DNA of 64,000 nucleotides from Euborellia annulipes (lineage: Eukaryota; Arthropoda; Insecta; Dermaptera; Anisolabididae). The notes below the pieces were generated by a model. That model made no database searches. It saw nothing but the letters and a program-made list of their open reading frames with translations, and was not told the origin of the DNA. Positions within the stretch are counted from its first letter, which is position 1, and every line of letters starts with the position of its first letter. A program made the position numbers and the translations under genes. Below are positions 11,448 to 22,334 of the stretch, piece after piece. The DNA lies in contig JAKCPI010016568.1 of NCBI GenBank assembly GCA_023213315.1, positions 1-64,000 of the forward strand, written 5' to 3'.

Positions 11448-11538
11448 AAAATCTGGTGTGACTGTCGCACAGCACAGAACTTTCTCTTACCTTCGGGAAT
11501 CGAAAGTTGTGTTCTGTGCTTGTCACACCAGATTTTTC
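11448..11538. repeat. Solo AATCTGGTGTGAC hairpin module
   Basis: AAATCTGGTGTGAC at the left pairs with GTCACACCAGATTT at the right. The inner arms GCACAGCACAGAACTTTC and GAAAGTTGTGTTCTGTGC extend this to an almost continuous ~40-bp stem with a small loop. The same module forms the right end of R1 repeats and lies inside several hAT copies. Here it stands alone, like a minimal MITE. The small plus-strand frame across it is an artefact. Confidence 0.75.
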
Positions 11539-11547
11539 GTGGGTAGA

Positions 11548-12451
11548 TATTTAGTTTATATTTACTTTCTGGAAGGTAGACAACTGGTTGTTCTCTTTTT
11601 AAAAAGAATGAATTCGTTCGAGATTTTATTTCCCAATGTAGAAGAATAAATAATTTTTAATTTTTTTTACCTATTTATCTTTAATAAAACACTTTTGAGA
11701 AGCTGAGTTTGGCGACCGAATTCCCATTCCTTTCTATTATCTTGTTACATGGTCTATTTTAATAAAAGACATTTGAATTCCAAACGTTATTTATTATTAA
11801 TTGTCGTAACAAGAGACATTCATAAATTCAATTTAGGCCTATAGAGCCCGTGAATGATTCTCCCAGAACCCTCCAGGAGAACACAGTTTGAATATCAATG
11901 TTGGAATTTCACATTATCTTTAAAAAAAAATATATAACGAGTTTTAAAGAAAAAAATTTTTTTGTTTTTTGAAATTTAGCCAGAGAAATTCCACAAGGGA
12001 GATCATATTAAATATGATTTCTAATTATTGATTAAAATTTAATGATATAGTCTATAACGATGCGTTTAATTTACAAGGGTGTATTGTTTCCGTATTTTTC
12101 CATTTACATATAATTTTATAATGTATATGGAATATAATTTGCGTGTGTCATATATCATTTTATATCACATTCGATCTATGATTGTTTGAAATTAGATCTG
12201 AATTTTTCCTAACTATAATGCTTATATATTATAATAATAATAATAATTAAAGAAAGAAAGAAAAGCAAGTTGTTGACCCAAACAGAGGAGTAGAAAGGCC
12301 AGAATAGAGGACAGCTATCCTTTGTAAATGAAGAGGACAAGAAGACAAGCCAGGGGCATCTCCATCACGAGGTACAAGTCCTTGTGTTTGGGATCATGTC
12401 AACTTTCTTAAAAGTTTATTCTTCAATTCAATAATGAATTTTTGGATTAAT
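11548..12451. other. AT-rich intergenic stretch
   Basis: No gene or element ends seen. A short (TAA)n tract occurs near 12230. Confidence 0.4.
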
Positions 12452-12459
12452 TACACTAG

Positions 12460-13061
12460 CAGTGGCGTAGCGAGGGGGGGGGGCAAGGGGGGTCATGATG
12501 CCCCGGGCGCCACTCACAAAGGGGCGCCAAATGGTCCGAAAAACAAAAAATTGCTGGATAATTTTTATTTTTATTATAATTGATTTCAGGAAAATATATT
12601 TTAAATGTAGTGCCAGTGTAATATAATAATTTATGCCGAAAAAAAGTCGACGAAAAAAACTCGCCTAAAGAAACGCACCGAAAATTCTCTAGCCGAAAGC
12701 AAAATCTCGTTGAAATAAAAATCGCCAAAAAGAAAAACTCCCCGAAAATTTTCTCGCCCTAAGCAAAATCTCGCCGAAAACAAACTCGCTGAAAATTTTT
12801 TTCGCCGAAAACAAAGTCGACGAAAAAAAATGGCCGAAAATCCGAAAAGTTCCATAATAAAATATTTTAAAAATATTTTATTTTGGAACTTTCCGGATTT
12901 TTGGCGAGTTTGTTTTAGGGGAGATTTTGCTTTCGGCGAGTTATACCGCCTCCATAATAATTTTGTATATTTTACATATAATATTATATGGTTTTCGAAT
13001 GGAGGGGGGGCGCTAATAAGGTATTATGCCCCGGGCGCGAGTTAAGCTCACTACGCCACTG
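12460..13061. mobile_element. hAT-type MITE with internal TCGCCGAAAA-type array
   Basis: Termini CAGTGGCGTAG (left) and CTACGCCACTG (right) are flanked by a perfect 8-bp duplication TACACTAG (12452-12459, 13062-13069). Subterminal GCCCCGGGCGC blocks face each other. The middle (12630-12955) is an irregular array of TCGCCGAAAA-like units in both orientations around a hairpin AAATATTTTAAAAATATTTT. No transposase. The Phe/Arg-rich minus-strand frames here are translations of this array. Confidence 0.85.
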
Positions 13062-13095
13062 TACACTAGAACTAATTTATACCCATTAAAGTTAA

Positions 13096-13128
13096 AAGTC
13101 TATATGGCCTAAGATGCCAAAAAGACCT

Positions 13129-13179
<51 letters not shown>

Positions 13180-13180
13180 T
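13096..13180. repeat. SINE tail fragment with (TA)n microsatellite
   Basis: TATATGGCCTAAGATGCCAAAAAGAC matches the SINE 3' block in part and is followed directly by a (TA)n run at 13132-13174. The TA tract may have grown from the original SINE tail. Confidence 0.5.
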
Positions 13181-13378
13181 TAAAATAATTATTTAAAGCT
13201 AATTAATTTTTAACAAAAAACTTCCAAAAAATGAAATAAAACAGTCTTATGTTTCTAATTTCACATCTTACTTAGTTAAGCCTTATACCGAACTTTGAGT
13301 TATAGCTAACTAACTACGTTCTGGGCTCTTATTTAATTATATGATTAGCTTAACTAGAACTGAAAAGACTCGACAGTC

Positions 13379-14236
13379 CCCAGCTAGCAGAGACCCGTCA
13401 AAATGACGTCGGAAACTGGTCAGAGACTGACCAGAAATGACGTTATGTTTGACGACAAAATGACCTAAAAATCACGGACTAATGTCACAGACCGATGACG
13501 ACATTTTAAAACGTCAAAAAAACGTGATTCCGTGACTTTTTTTGACCAATTTTTTGACGTCAAAATGACTTAAAAATCACGGACTAATGTCACAGACCGA
13601 TGACGACATTTTGAAACGTCAAAAAAACGTGATTCCGTGACTTTTTTTTGACCCTTTTATAACCTGATGGATAAAAAAAATGAGAAACAAACTCACATAT
13701 AAAATTAAATTGTATTATATTAATAATATAATTATAGAACACATTATTTTAGCAATTAAATACATCTCTTCTCTATCAATATAAATGACAAATATAGGAA
13801 AGTTGAAATTTAATATATATATGACTAATTATAAAATAATAATTGAGAGATTTAATTATTCAATTTTTAATTTTAATTAGTACCTATATCGATATTTTAT
13901 TTTAATACTTTTGTAAAAACGCGATTTTATATACACTATTATATAAAAGACAATGTTACAGACTATAGCCATTACAGTTGCGTATGCGCGAAATGCATGT
14001 GCATGCGCGAAACGTGTGCGCATGCGTATTAAAATAAAAATATGGATGTAAGAGAAAGTAATAATAAGTGTCGTGATCGGTACCTGATCGGTACGTCTTT
14101 ATAATGTGATATTTTGCACGTTTTAAAGACGTTACAAAAAAGACGTTTTATTTTAGGTTTTAATTAGTCATTTGACGTCTTTTGACCAGTTATGACCAAT
14201 TTCGGACGTCATTTTGACGAGGTTCTGCTAGCTGGG
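13379..14236. mobile_element. Inner TIR transposon with tandem subrepeats
   Basis: Both ends carry CCCAGCTAGCAGA, and the ~30-bp inverted repeats include GTCAAAATGACGTC. The outer element's mirror arm lets the empty site be read, giving a probable 2-bp TC duplication. The left half contains two 105-bp tandem units (from 13456 and 13561) rich in TGACGTC-like palindromes. The interior is AT-rich with no frame. The superfamily is uncertain. Confidence 0.7.
13456..13660. repeat. Two tandem 105-bp units
   Basis: The units share CAAAATGACYTAAAAATCAC, ACTAATGTCACAGACCGATG and AACGTGATTCCGTGAC. They differ at only a few positions, suggesting recent duplication within the inner transposon. Confidence 0.8.
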
Positions 14237-14651
14237 TCATAGTCAACTAGCTTATCCGAGGGATAACTATTTAATTTTGGAGTTTAGACTTTCAAAGTTG
14301 TTATCATTAGTAAAAGAATTATATTTTAGGTTTAACTGTGGTTTATTTGTAAAAATTACGTTTTTGCCATTCATTCTGTGGCTTTCAAGTACAATTCAGC
14401 TAAGATTATATTGTTACATCTGGGGCAATCTCAATTGAATTAGTTGAGAAAAAACAAGATGGCTGCTGCTTCTCGACATGCACGCCATCTACACATGAGC
14501 GATCGCAGCGCCCCTACATACAATCTGATTTAATTTTAATATCCATTCATTAAAATTTGTATAAATTTCAGTTCTAATGAAATAACTCACATAAGCTAGC
14601 TGGTTGACTATGATTGTCTAGTTTTTTCAGTTCTATATAGTTAAGCTAAAC

Positions 14652-16451
14652 ATTAGATCACGAAGCCTTCCTCTGCTTCTAATCTTTAATTTCATTGATT
14701 TTTGAAATACAGGAATTAATTTGGAAGCCCCAATATCTTTTTTATTTATTGAACTCTCTCATAATGGCTGACTCATTAGTTACGTGAGCTAAGACATGCT
14801 ATTAAACGGATAGCTTGCTTTCTTTCTCTCTCGTTCTTTAATTTTTTATGCCAAATTCAAAAGACAAGTAAAAAAAAGAAGAGCATAATAATAATATTAT
14901 TATCAGATTTCTTTCTTTTGATTTTCCATTATATTCAATAAATTTTTTAATTTTACATCTGATAGCCCCATTCTAAGATGAAAGATTCATCTGAGAATGG
15001 ATATCTATAAAAAATGTCGTCTCGATTTCAACGATGATGAATGGATTTTCTAGACAAGACAAAAATTTTATTCTTTTTTTTTTTTATCCTTTCGCTTCTG
15101 GACATTTTCTTATTTTTCTTTGAGGAAGGATAATGTGATCTCAGGGCCTTGCTCTCGAAGGTCACCAATCTTTCAATCCAGAAATATTGCCGAATCCTAA
15201 CTTTAAATATCTCTTCACTCTGCCAGTTTTTTTTTTTTTTTTTTTATCTTTTTCTATCAATATGGAATAAAACTTAATCGAATTTTTTTGAATTATAATC
15301 TATTTATCTCCATATATTACGAATTAAAAAAACTAGAACAAATCATAATATTAATAATGAAAAAAAAAGGAAAAATAAATAGACGACAAAGTAATCTAAT
15401 TATTTATCCATTTGGGTAGATAAATTAAAATACTAATTTATTTATCTCTATATAAATATTAAAAGTACTAAAATAATAGTTATATTTTTATTTTTTTATA
15501 ATTACATTCATTTAAATAAAATAATTAAAATAACCAATTTGATAAAATAAACAAATCACTCATAGAGATTCATTTAGGGAGAAAAAAATAAAAATGAATT
15601 CATTAATTATTTTTTAACTCTTTTTATTTCATCAAAGTTCAGTTTCTCTCCCAGTTCTTTAATTAAGAATTTTAATTGAAACGACGCTTCAAACATTTCA
15701 CCTAGTATTATAAAACTACACTGCGTTATTATAAATTGATTTCATCAAAAAAATGACCAGGATTACATATCGTTAGAAGAAATTTTCAAAGTGATTGGTT
15801 AAAGAGAGCTAAAAAAGTTTTACTAAAGGTTTTTTTATTCTTTCTTTTTACTTTTTTTTAAAGAGAAAAGTAGATTTATTTTGTAACTTGAAGCGACTTT
15901 GGAAGGCCTGACCTTACTTTCCTATTCCCATACCGGTATTATGATTACTTGTTATTTTGGATGTTAATTTTGATTTTGAAAATACCAGATACCTTTCAAT
16001 TATTTTTTAAAACTCATGTTTCTTAGTGAAGAGGTTTTCGAAATAAAAACTCTATTTTTTCTTTTCGATGACGTTACGCTCCGTTTTTTCCTAAACTATA
16101 CGTTGCACATAGGAGTATTTGAAGTAAAAACCAGCCCATAATAGAAAAACTCAAAGTTTACCTAAAGCTACCCAAAATGGATGTTTCTTTATCTACTATA
16201 ACCGGTTTATTGGAATCTAGCCCCCCCCCCCCGGCCCTTCCGGTTCGGCTACCTGGTCATAACGTCAGTCGGAAGTCAGTCATTGTGTCAATTGCTTGTC
16301 TTGGTTCTAGGCGCTCTCATTTTCGTTACTCAGTTACTCTACAACGCGTTGTAGCTTTAAACTCCCAGCTACGTCTGTTCTTATTGAAATTTCTTAAATA
16401 AAAGTGTTTCAAAAAAGAAATTTCATTTTTTTTTAATTTTATCTAACTTAG
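14652..16451. other. AT-rich intergenic stretch
   Basis: Low-complexity AT-rich DNA with T runs (15225-15245). No gene, RNA gene or intact element recognised. The frame 16177-16401 contains a C run and has no family resemblance. Confidence 0.45.
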
Positions 16452-16459
16452 GTCCAATA

Positions 16460-17111
16460 CAGTACAGTACTAGGTAGGAGCGAAGGGGCGCGCTCGCCCC
16501 CTCCGCCCCAGGCGCATCAAGCCTTTGGCGCCCCTCGTTACAAGGGCGGATACAAGGGGGGGGGGGGGGTAAAGGGGGTAATTACCCCCCCCCCCCCGAG
16601 ATTTGAAAAAACGGGAAAAATTTTAGAAACCGCGAACGGAGCATGAAAAATTTTTGGTTCCGCGGGCGGAAAAAATTTTTGGTGGTCTCTAAAAAAAAGG
16701 TAAAATATTTTTCCGATTGGGAAAAATTTTTGGTTCCGCGAACGGCACACGAAAAATTTTTTGGTTCCGCGAACGGCACATGAAAAATTTTTTTGGTTTC
16801 GCGAAAAACAAAATTTTTCGTAGAAAAACTTGAGAACAGGGCCCCCCCCCCCCCCGAAAAAAAATTTCTATATACGCCCACACCAGATTACCCCCCCCCC
16901 CCCCCGAGAAACACCTCTGGATCCGCCCTTGCCTCGTTACCGACGCCCTCAGGCATCTAAGATATAGTTCAGGGACGGTGATTTTATCATATTCTTTCCA
17001 TAGATTGTCCAAAAAATTGATAGTTTTCTTTTAAATTATATTAAAACTTGAACAAACTACGCCCTAGTTGATCTTGGCCCTCTCCGCCCTCAAAGGCTAG
17101 TTACGCTGCTG
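16460..17111. mobile_element. hAT-type element hosting a second hAT
   Basis: Left end CAGTACAGTACTAG and right end (reverse) CAGCAGCGTAACTAG are flanked by a perfect 8-bp duplication GTCCAATA (16452-16459, 17112-17119). Subterminal GGGCGGAG-like and GCGCCC blocks lie on both sides. It is interrupted by a second hAT at 16541-16931. No transposase. Confidence 0.8.
16541..16931. mobile_element. Nested hAT MITE of the CAAGGGCGGATCCAG family
   Basis: Ends CAAGGGCGGAT and ATCCGCCCTTG are flanked by a perfect 8-bp duplication CCTCGTTA (16533-16540, 16932-16939). Long C runs lie inside each end. GAAAAATTTTTGGTTCCGCG units repeat in the middle. The overlapping minus-strand frames (16538-17012) translate these repeats into Phe-rich low-complexity peptides and are not genes. 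Relatives lie at 29858, 54446 and 61445. Confidence 0.85.
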
Positions 17112-17119
17112 GTCCAATA

Positions 17120-17350
17120 TATAACATTATTATGAAACAATATCGTCTTATTTTCAATCTATTATAAATGCATTTATTTAATGAGATAAACTTAATGCTA
17201 TACCATGCTTCACATTAATTTTCCTAATAGTTCTTTCTGTTTTTTTTTTTTTTTTTTAATTAAATGAAATTTGTATCCAAGTAAATCTCATCTTATACAA
17301 GTGGAAAATTTAATTTTTTATATTCCCTTATATAATAGCAATTTAAACAA
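17120..17350. other. AT-rich spacer
   Basis: Nothing supportable seen. A T run lies at 17239-17256. Confidence 0.4.
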
Positions 17351-17359
17351 GTACAATAA

Positions 17360-17570
17360 GGGTAAGCGTGATGGGGTCACGGGTTCGAGTGACGTCGTTA
17401 GCATCTAGCCGGTCGTTACGTCATCACTCTCATCGCGCCGCCATGTTGTGTGACGTCACGTTGTCATGGCAACAGAGCTAAAGCGTTTTATTACGTCTGG
17501 GGGGTCGGGACGAATGCCCCTCCCCCCTCCCCCTCCAGGCTTGCAGGCATTTAAGGGTTTAGAAGAAGGA
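17360..17570. promoter_or_regulatory. CRE plus X-box promoter-like block
   Basis: This GC-rich island in AT-rich DNA contains TGACGTCG (about 17390), TTACGTCATC (17416-17425), GCCGCCATGTTG (YY1-like), a perfect CRE TGACGTCA (17451-17458), and GTTGTCATGGCAAC (17460-17473). The last is a near-perfect palindromic X-box of the RFX type. The sites are closely packed. CRE/ATF plus RFX sites are common in promoters, including those of cilia genes. No first exon is identified on either strand, so the direction of transcription is unknown. Confidence 0.45.
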
Positions 17571-18010
17571 ATTACATCGCATCTCCCCATATATGACACC
17601 CTGAAAAACCATGAATTTGAAAATATCATTCTCCTTTAGAAATATACATACCACCACCACTTAATAAACATACGCGTGTCTTGAGAATATTTAGACAGTA
17701 ATGATATTCGAGAATTTAATAATAACATATTTACATAAAGTATTGAGACAGCTTTAGGAAGGGGAATGGGTGAATATTTCAAACGAATGCTTTTGTTTGG
17801 TTGTAATAAATTTTCTATGAATTATACTATAAAATTTACTAGATTTTTGATGAATATTAAATTAATAAAAGAAGTAAATAAATAATTTTCTAGAACTGAA
17901 TTTCTCAACCTACAACGTTAGGTTTTATTTACTTAAGGGATGAGATTACTCTTAAATGAGATTATTTTACAAACTGTTAGATTTTTATTCTTGAAACAGA
18001 CCAAGTGATC
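17571..18010. other. AT-rich intergenic stretch
   Basis: Nothing supportable seen beyond AT-rich sequence. Confidence 0.4.
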
Positions 18011-18014
18011 GTTA

Positions 18015-18145
18015 GTTGCAGAGAAGTTACTTCTATAATTTTTGTTTTACGTCTCCAGTTATAGAAGGACGTTAAAAAAGAAATAATATATTTTTTCTCC
18101 GTCCTTCTACAACAAAAACAAAAATTATCCAACTAACTTCCCTAC
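18015..18145. repeat. Imperfect foldback
   Basis: GAGAAGTTA...ATAATTTTTGTTTT on the left is mirrored by AAAACAAAAATTAT...TAACTTCCC on the right, and TAGAAGGACG faces CGTCCTTCTA. It can form a long cruciform. No known family assigned. Confidence 0.6.
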
Positions 18146-18231
18146 AACTATTTGATTTTTGAAATAATTTGAAAGAATAAAAACTCTTTAAAATAATATA
18201 TGACAAGAACAACATTTAAAAAAAAAAACAG

Positions 18232-18360
18232 CATTTGATGGACCCTCTCACATCTTCTTTAATTAGCAAACAAATGATTTGTTTGCACTGATGATGACTA
18301 GGCGTGATGCCAGTCGAAATATCTGCTAATTAAAAATGATGTGAGAGGGTCCATCAAATG
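18232..18360 (+). ncRNA. Hammerhead ribozyme in a 129-bp foldback
   Basis: Core CTGATGA at 18288-18294. Stem II is GACT + GGC / GCC + AGTC (18296-18315, loop GTGAT). GAAA lies at 18316-18319, then TATC with predicted cleavage after C18323. Stem I starts GCA/TGC. The 37-bp inverted arms (18232-18268 and 18324-18360) begin exactly at the predicted cleavage point, so arm pairing would extend stem I through a small hairpin (AACAAATGATTTGTTT). The core conserves all usual catalytic-core bases. Stem III is minimal: ATAT is self-complementary, as in hammerheads that work as dimers. There is no coding sequence. Activity is inferred, not shown. Confidence 0.65.
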
Positions 18361-18369
18361 GTGGCTTTT

Positions 18370-19200
18370 ATTCTCCGGTCTTATCCTTATACATCTGATC
18401 CAGCGTAAAAATTCCAATTGTAAAAAAAAAACTTTAGATAAAATACAACTTCCTGTTGACGGATTTATTCCAAAATTTGTTAAAGAACTACAAATTTAAG
18501 AAACCCGTTTCAAATTTCATCTTTTTTTTGTAGTGTTCACACACACATTACATAGACATAATTCCAAAATTGATTTTTTAGAATCAAGGGAGTCCAAAAA
18601 TGTGGAGAATCTTTTGATGATTACACTGTATTTATTATTATTATATTCTCTATGTGTAGTTCGAAAAAGTTGTTTGGTCGGTTTGGTATTCCAACAATCC
18701 ATCCATGTCTAAGACACCTTATTGAGATTTCTAAAAAAATTATTTTCCCTCCATAATTTTTTCGGTTTGGTTTAATGAAAGGGAGTTAGGGAGGCTTTAT
18801 CCCTTTCCCTTTCCCCTTCTATCTAGCTTACTGTTTTTTGAAATCTGGGGTTTTCAAGTTTGAACAAAAGTCAGATAAGTTTCAAGAGGATTGCCAACTA
18901 AGGGTCAAGAGGGGGGGGGGGGTAGGATGAAAAGATATAGATGCAGACGAGTGTACAAATGCAATGCATGTCTACCCATAATTTAAAAAACTGTATAATA
19001 TATATTGTATGAAGATATTACATTCAGAAAATAAAACAGTTTCAAATCAATTTTTCTAAAAAAATCACTATCTCTGAAAAATTCCCTCCTGCCCCTTAGA
19101 GATTGCCAGCCTTTATTTTATAATACTATTTTTTTTTTTTGTAAGTTTTTGCATTTATTTCATTCTTCACGTTACAAAATCATATATATAGGTAACAGTT
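18370..19200. other. Intergenic stretch
   Basis: AT-rich with a G run near 18910. No gene or element end recognised. Confidence 0.4.
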
Positions 19201-19204
19201 ATGT

Positions 19205-19420
19205 TATGAGGAGACGATTAGCTGATGGGATAAAGCAGCAGTTAAGCTTATAATCCTGAGTTGAAGACAACTCGAGTTCAAATCCACCTCATGGCAATAA
19301 ATTATCTAACTCTATTTTAGATGCCTTCTCCTGAGGAAGGAAACGTGAACCCACCTCAGTATTATTCCCATGAGAGTTAGTCTTCAGAGTAACCACACTG
19401 ACACTAATGACAGAGAGAGA
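19205..19420 (+). mobile_element. Possible second tRNA-derived SINE
   Basis: A tRNA-like head contains A-box-like TTAGCTGATGGGATAAAGC and B-box-like CGAGTTCAAATCCACC, spaced as in a tRNA gene. A unique body and GAGAGAGAGAG follow. It differs from the abundant SINE at 6889. No target duplication identified. Confidence 0.4.
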
Positions 19421-20330
19421 GAGTAACAGTTATACATATAGCTCTAGGCATATTTGTTTAATTTATCTCTCAACGCACTTGTATTACAATAAGGAATTGA
19501 GAATTCATTTTCCCATCCCCTCCCTTTACCTGTATTTCCGCACAATGAATGCACATAAAACTTTAAAATTGCGAACGAACATTTTAATACAAAGTTGCTG
19601 CTCTGGTTTCCTATTAGAATGTCCAAACATTGATGAGAAGGCTCTCATGAAGTTGAAGATGCGCTGAGGGGGTTTCTGAGCCGCAGCCTCTTCTTTTTGA
19701 TGCCTGTCTCCCTGTCCTCCCCATTCTTTCAAGCTCTTTCTCTGTTTCTTTATCTTTTTATCTTCTCTCCAATTCCTTCTTTCTCTATCTCGACGACTCT
19801 CGACTTTGTTTCACAAAATCTTTATGGAAGATCTTTTTTTTTTAACTTGTCTATCGAATGCTGACAGCAGCTGATCCCGCTTATCATAATTATAAGCTTA
19901 TTGACTCAAATAAAATAAAACCATTGATCATTCCAATTCCAATAAAGAATGGAATAAATAAATTTGTAAATGGCTTGGCTGATCGCTCATGCTCATTTAT
20001 TAAAGTGAATAAATTTGTTTTATATTATCATGGGTGTCCATAAAAAGAGAGGGGAGAGTTCCCTTTGGGTTTTCAATTTCAAATCAATCTATTATAAAGT
20101 CATTAAATATATTTCTTCCTTCATTAGAAATTATATTCACAAATTAATAAAATGTTATTTTATAAGAAGTGTGAAGTGGTAGATTATGGATAGCAGAGGG
20201 TAATTATTACCCATTAAGTGATCAGAATCTTTTTTCTCGTTGAACCATCAAAATACATTTAGCGATAATCGTTACCAAAATAGGCTTCTCAAACAGTTGC
20301 CATCCTCAGCGCCAATTGGAAGTTTTATAT
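19421..20330. other. Intergenic stretch with a pyrimidine-rich tract
   Basis: A CT-rich segment lies at 19690-19800. The opposing frames at 19407-19732 are chance. No splice-flanked exon is convincing. Confidence 0.35.
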
Positions 20331-20336
20331 TATTAG

Positions 20337-20470
20337 GGGAATTTTTAATTATAGACCACATTTTTGTATTAAATACTTATTAAAAATATATAAATATTGT
20401 ACAACGTTTCGACTGCTTATTCTACAGCCGTTATCAAATACTGTGCACTTGCTCCGACTCAAGTGAACCA
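20337..20470 (-). ncRNA. PLE-type terminus with decayed hammerhead
   Basis: TTTTTAATTATAGACCAC and ...TATAAATATTGTACAACGTTTCGACTG match the arms of the foldback at 60901-61110. On the minus strand, TTGATAA-CGGCTG-loop-CAGTCG-AAAC (20403-20440) gives a good stem II, but the CTGATGA core is mutated. Likely inactive. Confidence 0.5.
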
Positions 20471-20686
20471 ACTGTCATGTCCGTTACGTGCCTTTTTTAT
20501 ATAGAGCGACGCCAACGCCATCTGTCGGCATTTCTGTGAAGTTAGATTCAAATTATTTCGAAGTTTTATATATAACTTAATAATAAATGTTATATAAGAA
20601 GCATCAGCCTGGAGCGCTCGGCTTCCTATACATCACTTTCTTATTATAATATATGACAGGGATACCTTAAAAAACTTTCATTGGCA

Positions 20687-20721
20687 CTGAGAATGGCAAT
20701 TGTTATAGTTACCGAAACGTC
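20687..20721 (+). ncRNA. Decayed hammerhead motif
   Basis: CTGAGAA, then GGCAA/TTACC as an imperfect stem II, then GAAACGTC. It lies 250 bp right of, and inverted to, the motif at 20403-20440, as in the other head-to-head pairs. One core base differs from CTGANGA. Confidence 0.45.
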
Positions 20722-20789
20722 TGACTTAATTAAAATGTAAAGGTGTTCGACTAAACGCTGGTTTTATTCCTCCGGACTCTAATCTACGG

Positions 20790-22330
20790 TGTCTATATTA
20801 TTTTTTTTGTAAATTTAGCCCCTCCCCTATGTTTGAACCCCGAAATTTCCCCTACGGAGAATGGAACTTTTAAATCCCGAAAGGGAGAGAAGAGTTGATT
20901 CAAATTTATTATTTCCTCACCGTGATTTAAGATTATTATTCATACGTTGGGTTTTATATGTAAATAATAAAAACTAATTAATATTACCCTAGTGTAAGCC
21001 AAAAAGGAAAATATTTTAATTCTATTTATATAGATTTTTTTATAACCTCTATTTAAAATTTCTTATCATTTACATTTGATCTCTATAAAACAATTTATCT
21101 GCCGGAAGTATTAAATCATTTCGGTCTCAAGTATTTTTTTTATTATTTAAATTATAATATGACACTTGACAAAATATATAATTATTTTTAAGCCGGTTAT
21201 TCTAATTATAATTGATAGGCATTTAGCTATTATAATGTTTCAGAGCCTCGTTATTATTGATTAATAAATTTGTATAAATCTTTATTAACTCATCATTATT
21301 ATCAACATTAATTATAAAAAAATCTATGGGTAAAGTAACCAGAGATGGTTGTTCCAATGTGGACACTGGGTTATCAAGGTTTAAATTTGTTTTGAAATGC
21401 ATGCCGATTTTTATTATTAAATAAGCCGGTTGCATCACTACTAGTCATCTAACAAACTTATCTGACAGATAGCAAATTATCGATATAGTAATCAAGAAAT
21501 CGCTTTAACAAAATAGTTTGTTTTTTTTACATATAATTAACTATCTGAAGTATAAGGAAAGTTTTCTGAAGTTAGCTACATAATAAGGGCATAAAAGATC
21601 AAAATTTTTACAAAAACCATTCAAAACTTCAATTATTAACTCTTTTAATTAAATTTTCTTTTTCGTCCAATTCATTTCCCAAATAGGCCCAACAGAGACG
21701 ACAAATATGAAATTTGTCTGATATTATTTTATTTCCTATCTGCAACCGCGCCTATTTATTTCCAATCCTTAACCCATTTCCGGGCCCTTTCACAATCTAT
21801 ATTAGATCCCCGGTCCTTGGAGAGGAGATAAAACACTTGATCTGGGTTCGCTTTCATTCCTGAGCTTTAATATATTAGCGGTCAAATAAATATGAGCAGT
21901 TATTACAATAGAGCTAGGGGTGAGGTTGAAACGAAATAGGTGAAATGGGCAGCGAGTGTGCTTGGTCTTTATTTGTCAACATCTCTAATCTTTGAGAGTT
22001 TTTAATTATAGACCACAAAAGCTTTAATAAACATCTCTACTCTTTAAAAAAAAAATTTACATTTCTCTATTTTTACTTTCTCTTACCTAACGAAATAAGC
22101 TTATATATCGCCTGTTGAGAATCATAGTGGAGAAGGTCGGAAATTTCAATTTTTGTGTTAAGCCTAGCAAACGTTAAAACGTCTTCTCTTTTAGTTGCCA
22201 AAGTGACGAATATATATTCCCATTCTTTGTTATTAATTCTGGACTATTTATTTGTTGCCTGGTTATTTAAATGGATATGTTTATAAAACTTACAAACGCC
22301 TTTTCGTTAAATTTCGGACTTTCGCCACTC
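20790..22330. other. AT-rich intergenic stretch
   Basis: No gene recognised. TTTTTAATTATAGACCACAAAAGCTTTAATAAACATC near 21998 repeats at 61087-61147 and marks an old insertion boundary. Confidence 0.4.
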
Positions 22331-22334
22331 AGCA

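Larger units (their letters stand above)
13343..14651. mobile_element. Palindromic-ended element interrupted by a second transposon
   Basis: The left arm begins TTAGCTTAACTAGAACTG and the right arm ends with its complement (CAGTTCTATATAGTTAAGC). Arm sequence AGTCAACTAGCTTAT continues at 14240, right of the inner element, and mirrors ATAAGCTAGCTGGTTGACT near 14593-14611. The element was therefore continuous before the insertion at 13379-14236, with a net length of about 450 bp. The superfamily is unclear. Confidence 0.6.

Noticed and set aside
13440..13660. CRISPR-like direct repeats
   Set aside because: Only two 105-bp tandem units inside a eukaryotic transposon, with no spacer structure.
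16538..17012. Three overlapping Phe-rich frames
   Set aside because: They translate the GAAAAATTTTTGGTTCCGCG units and C/G runs of two hAT elements.
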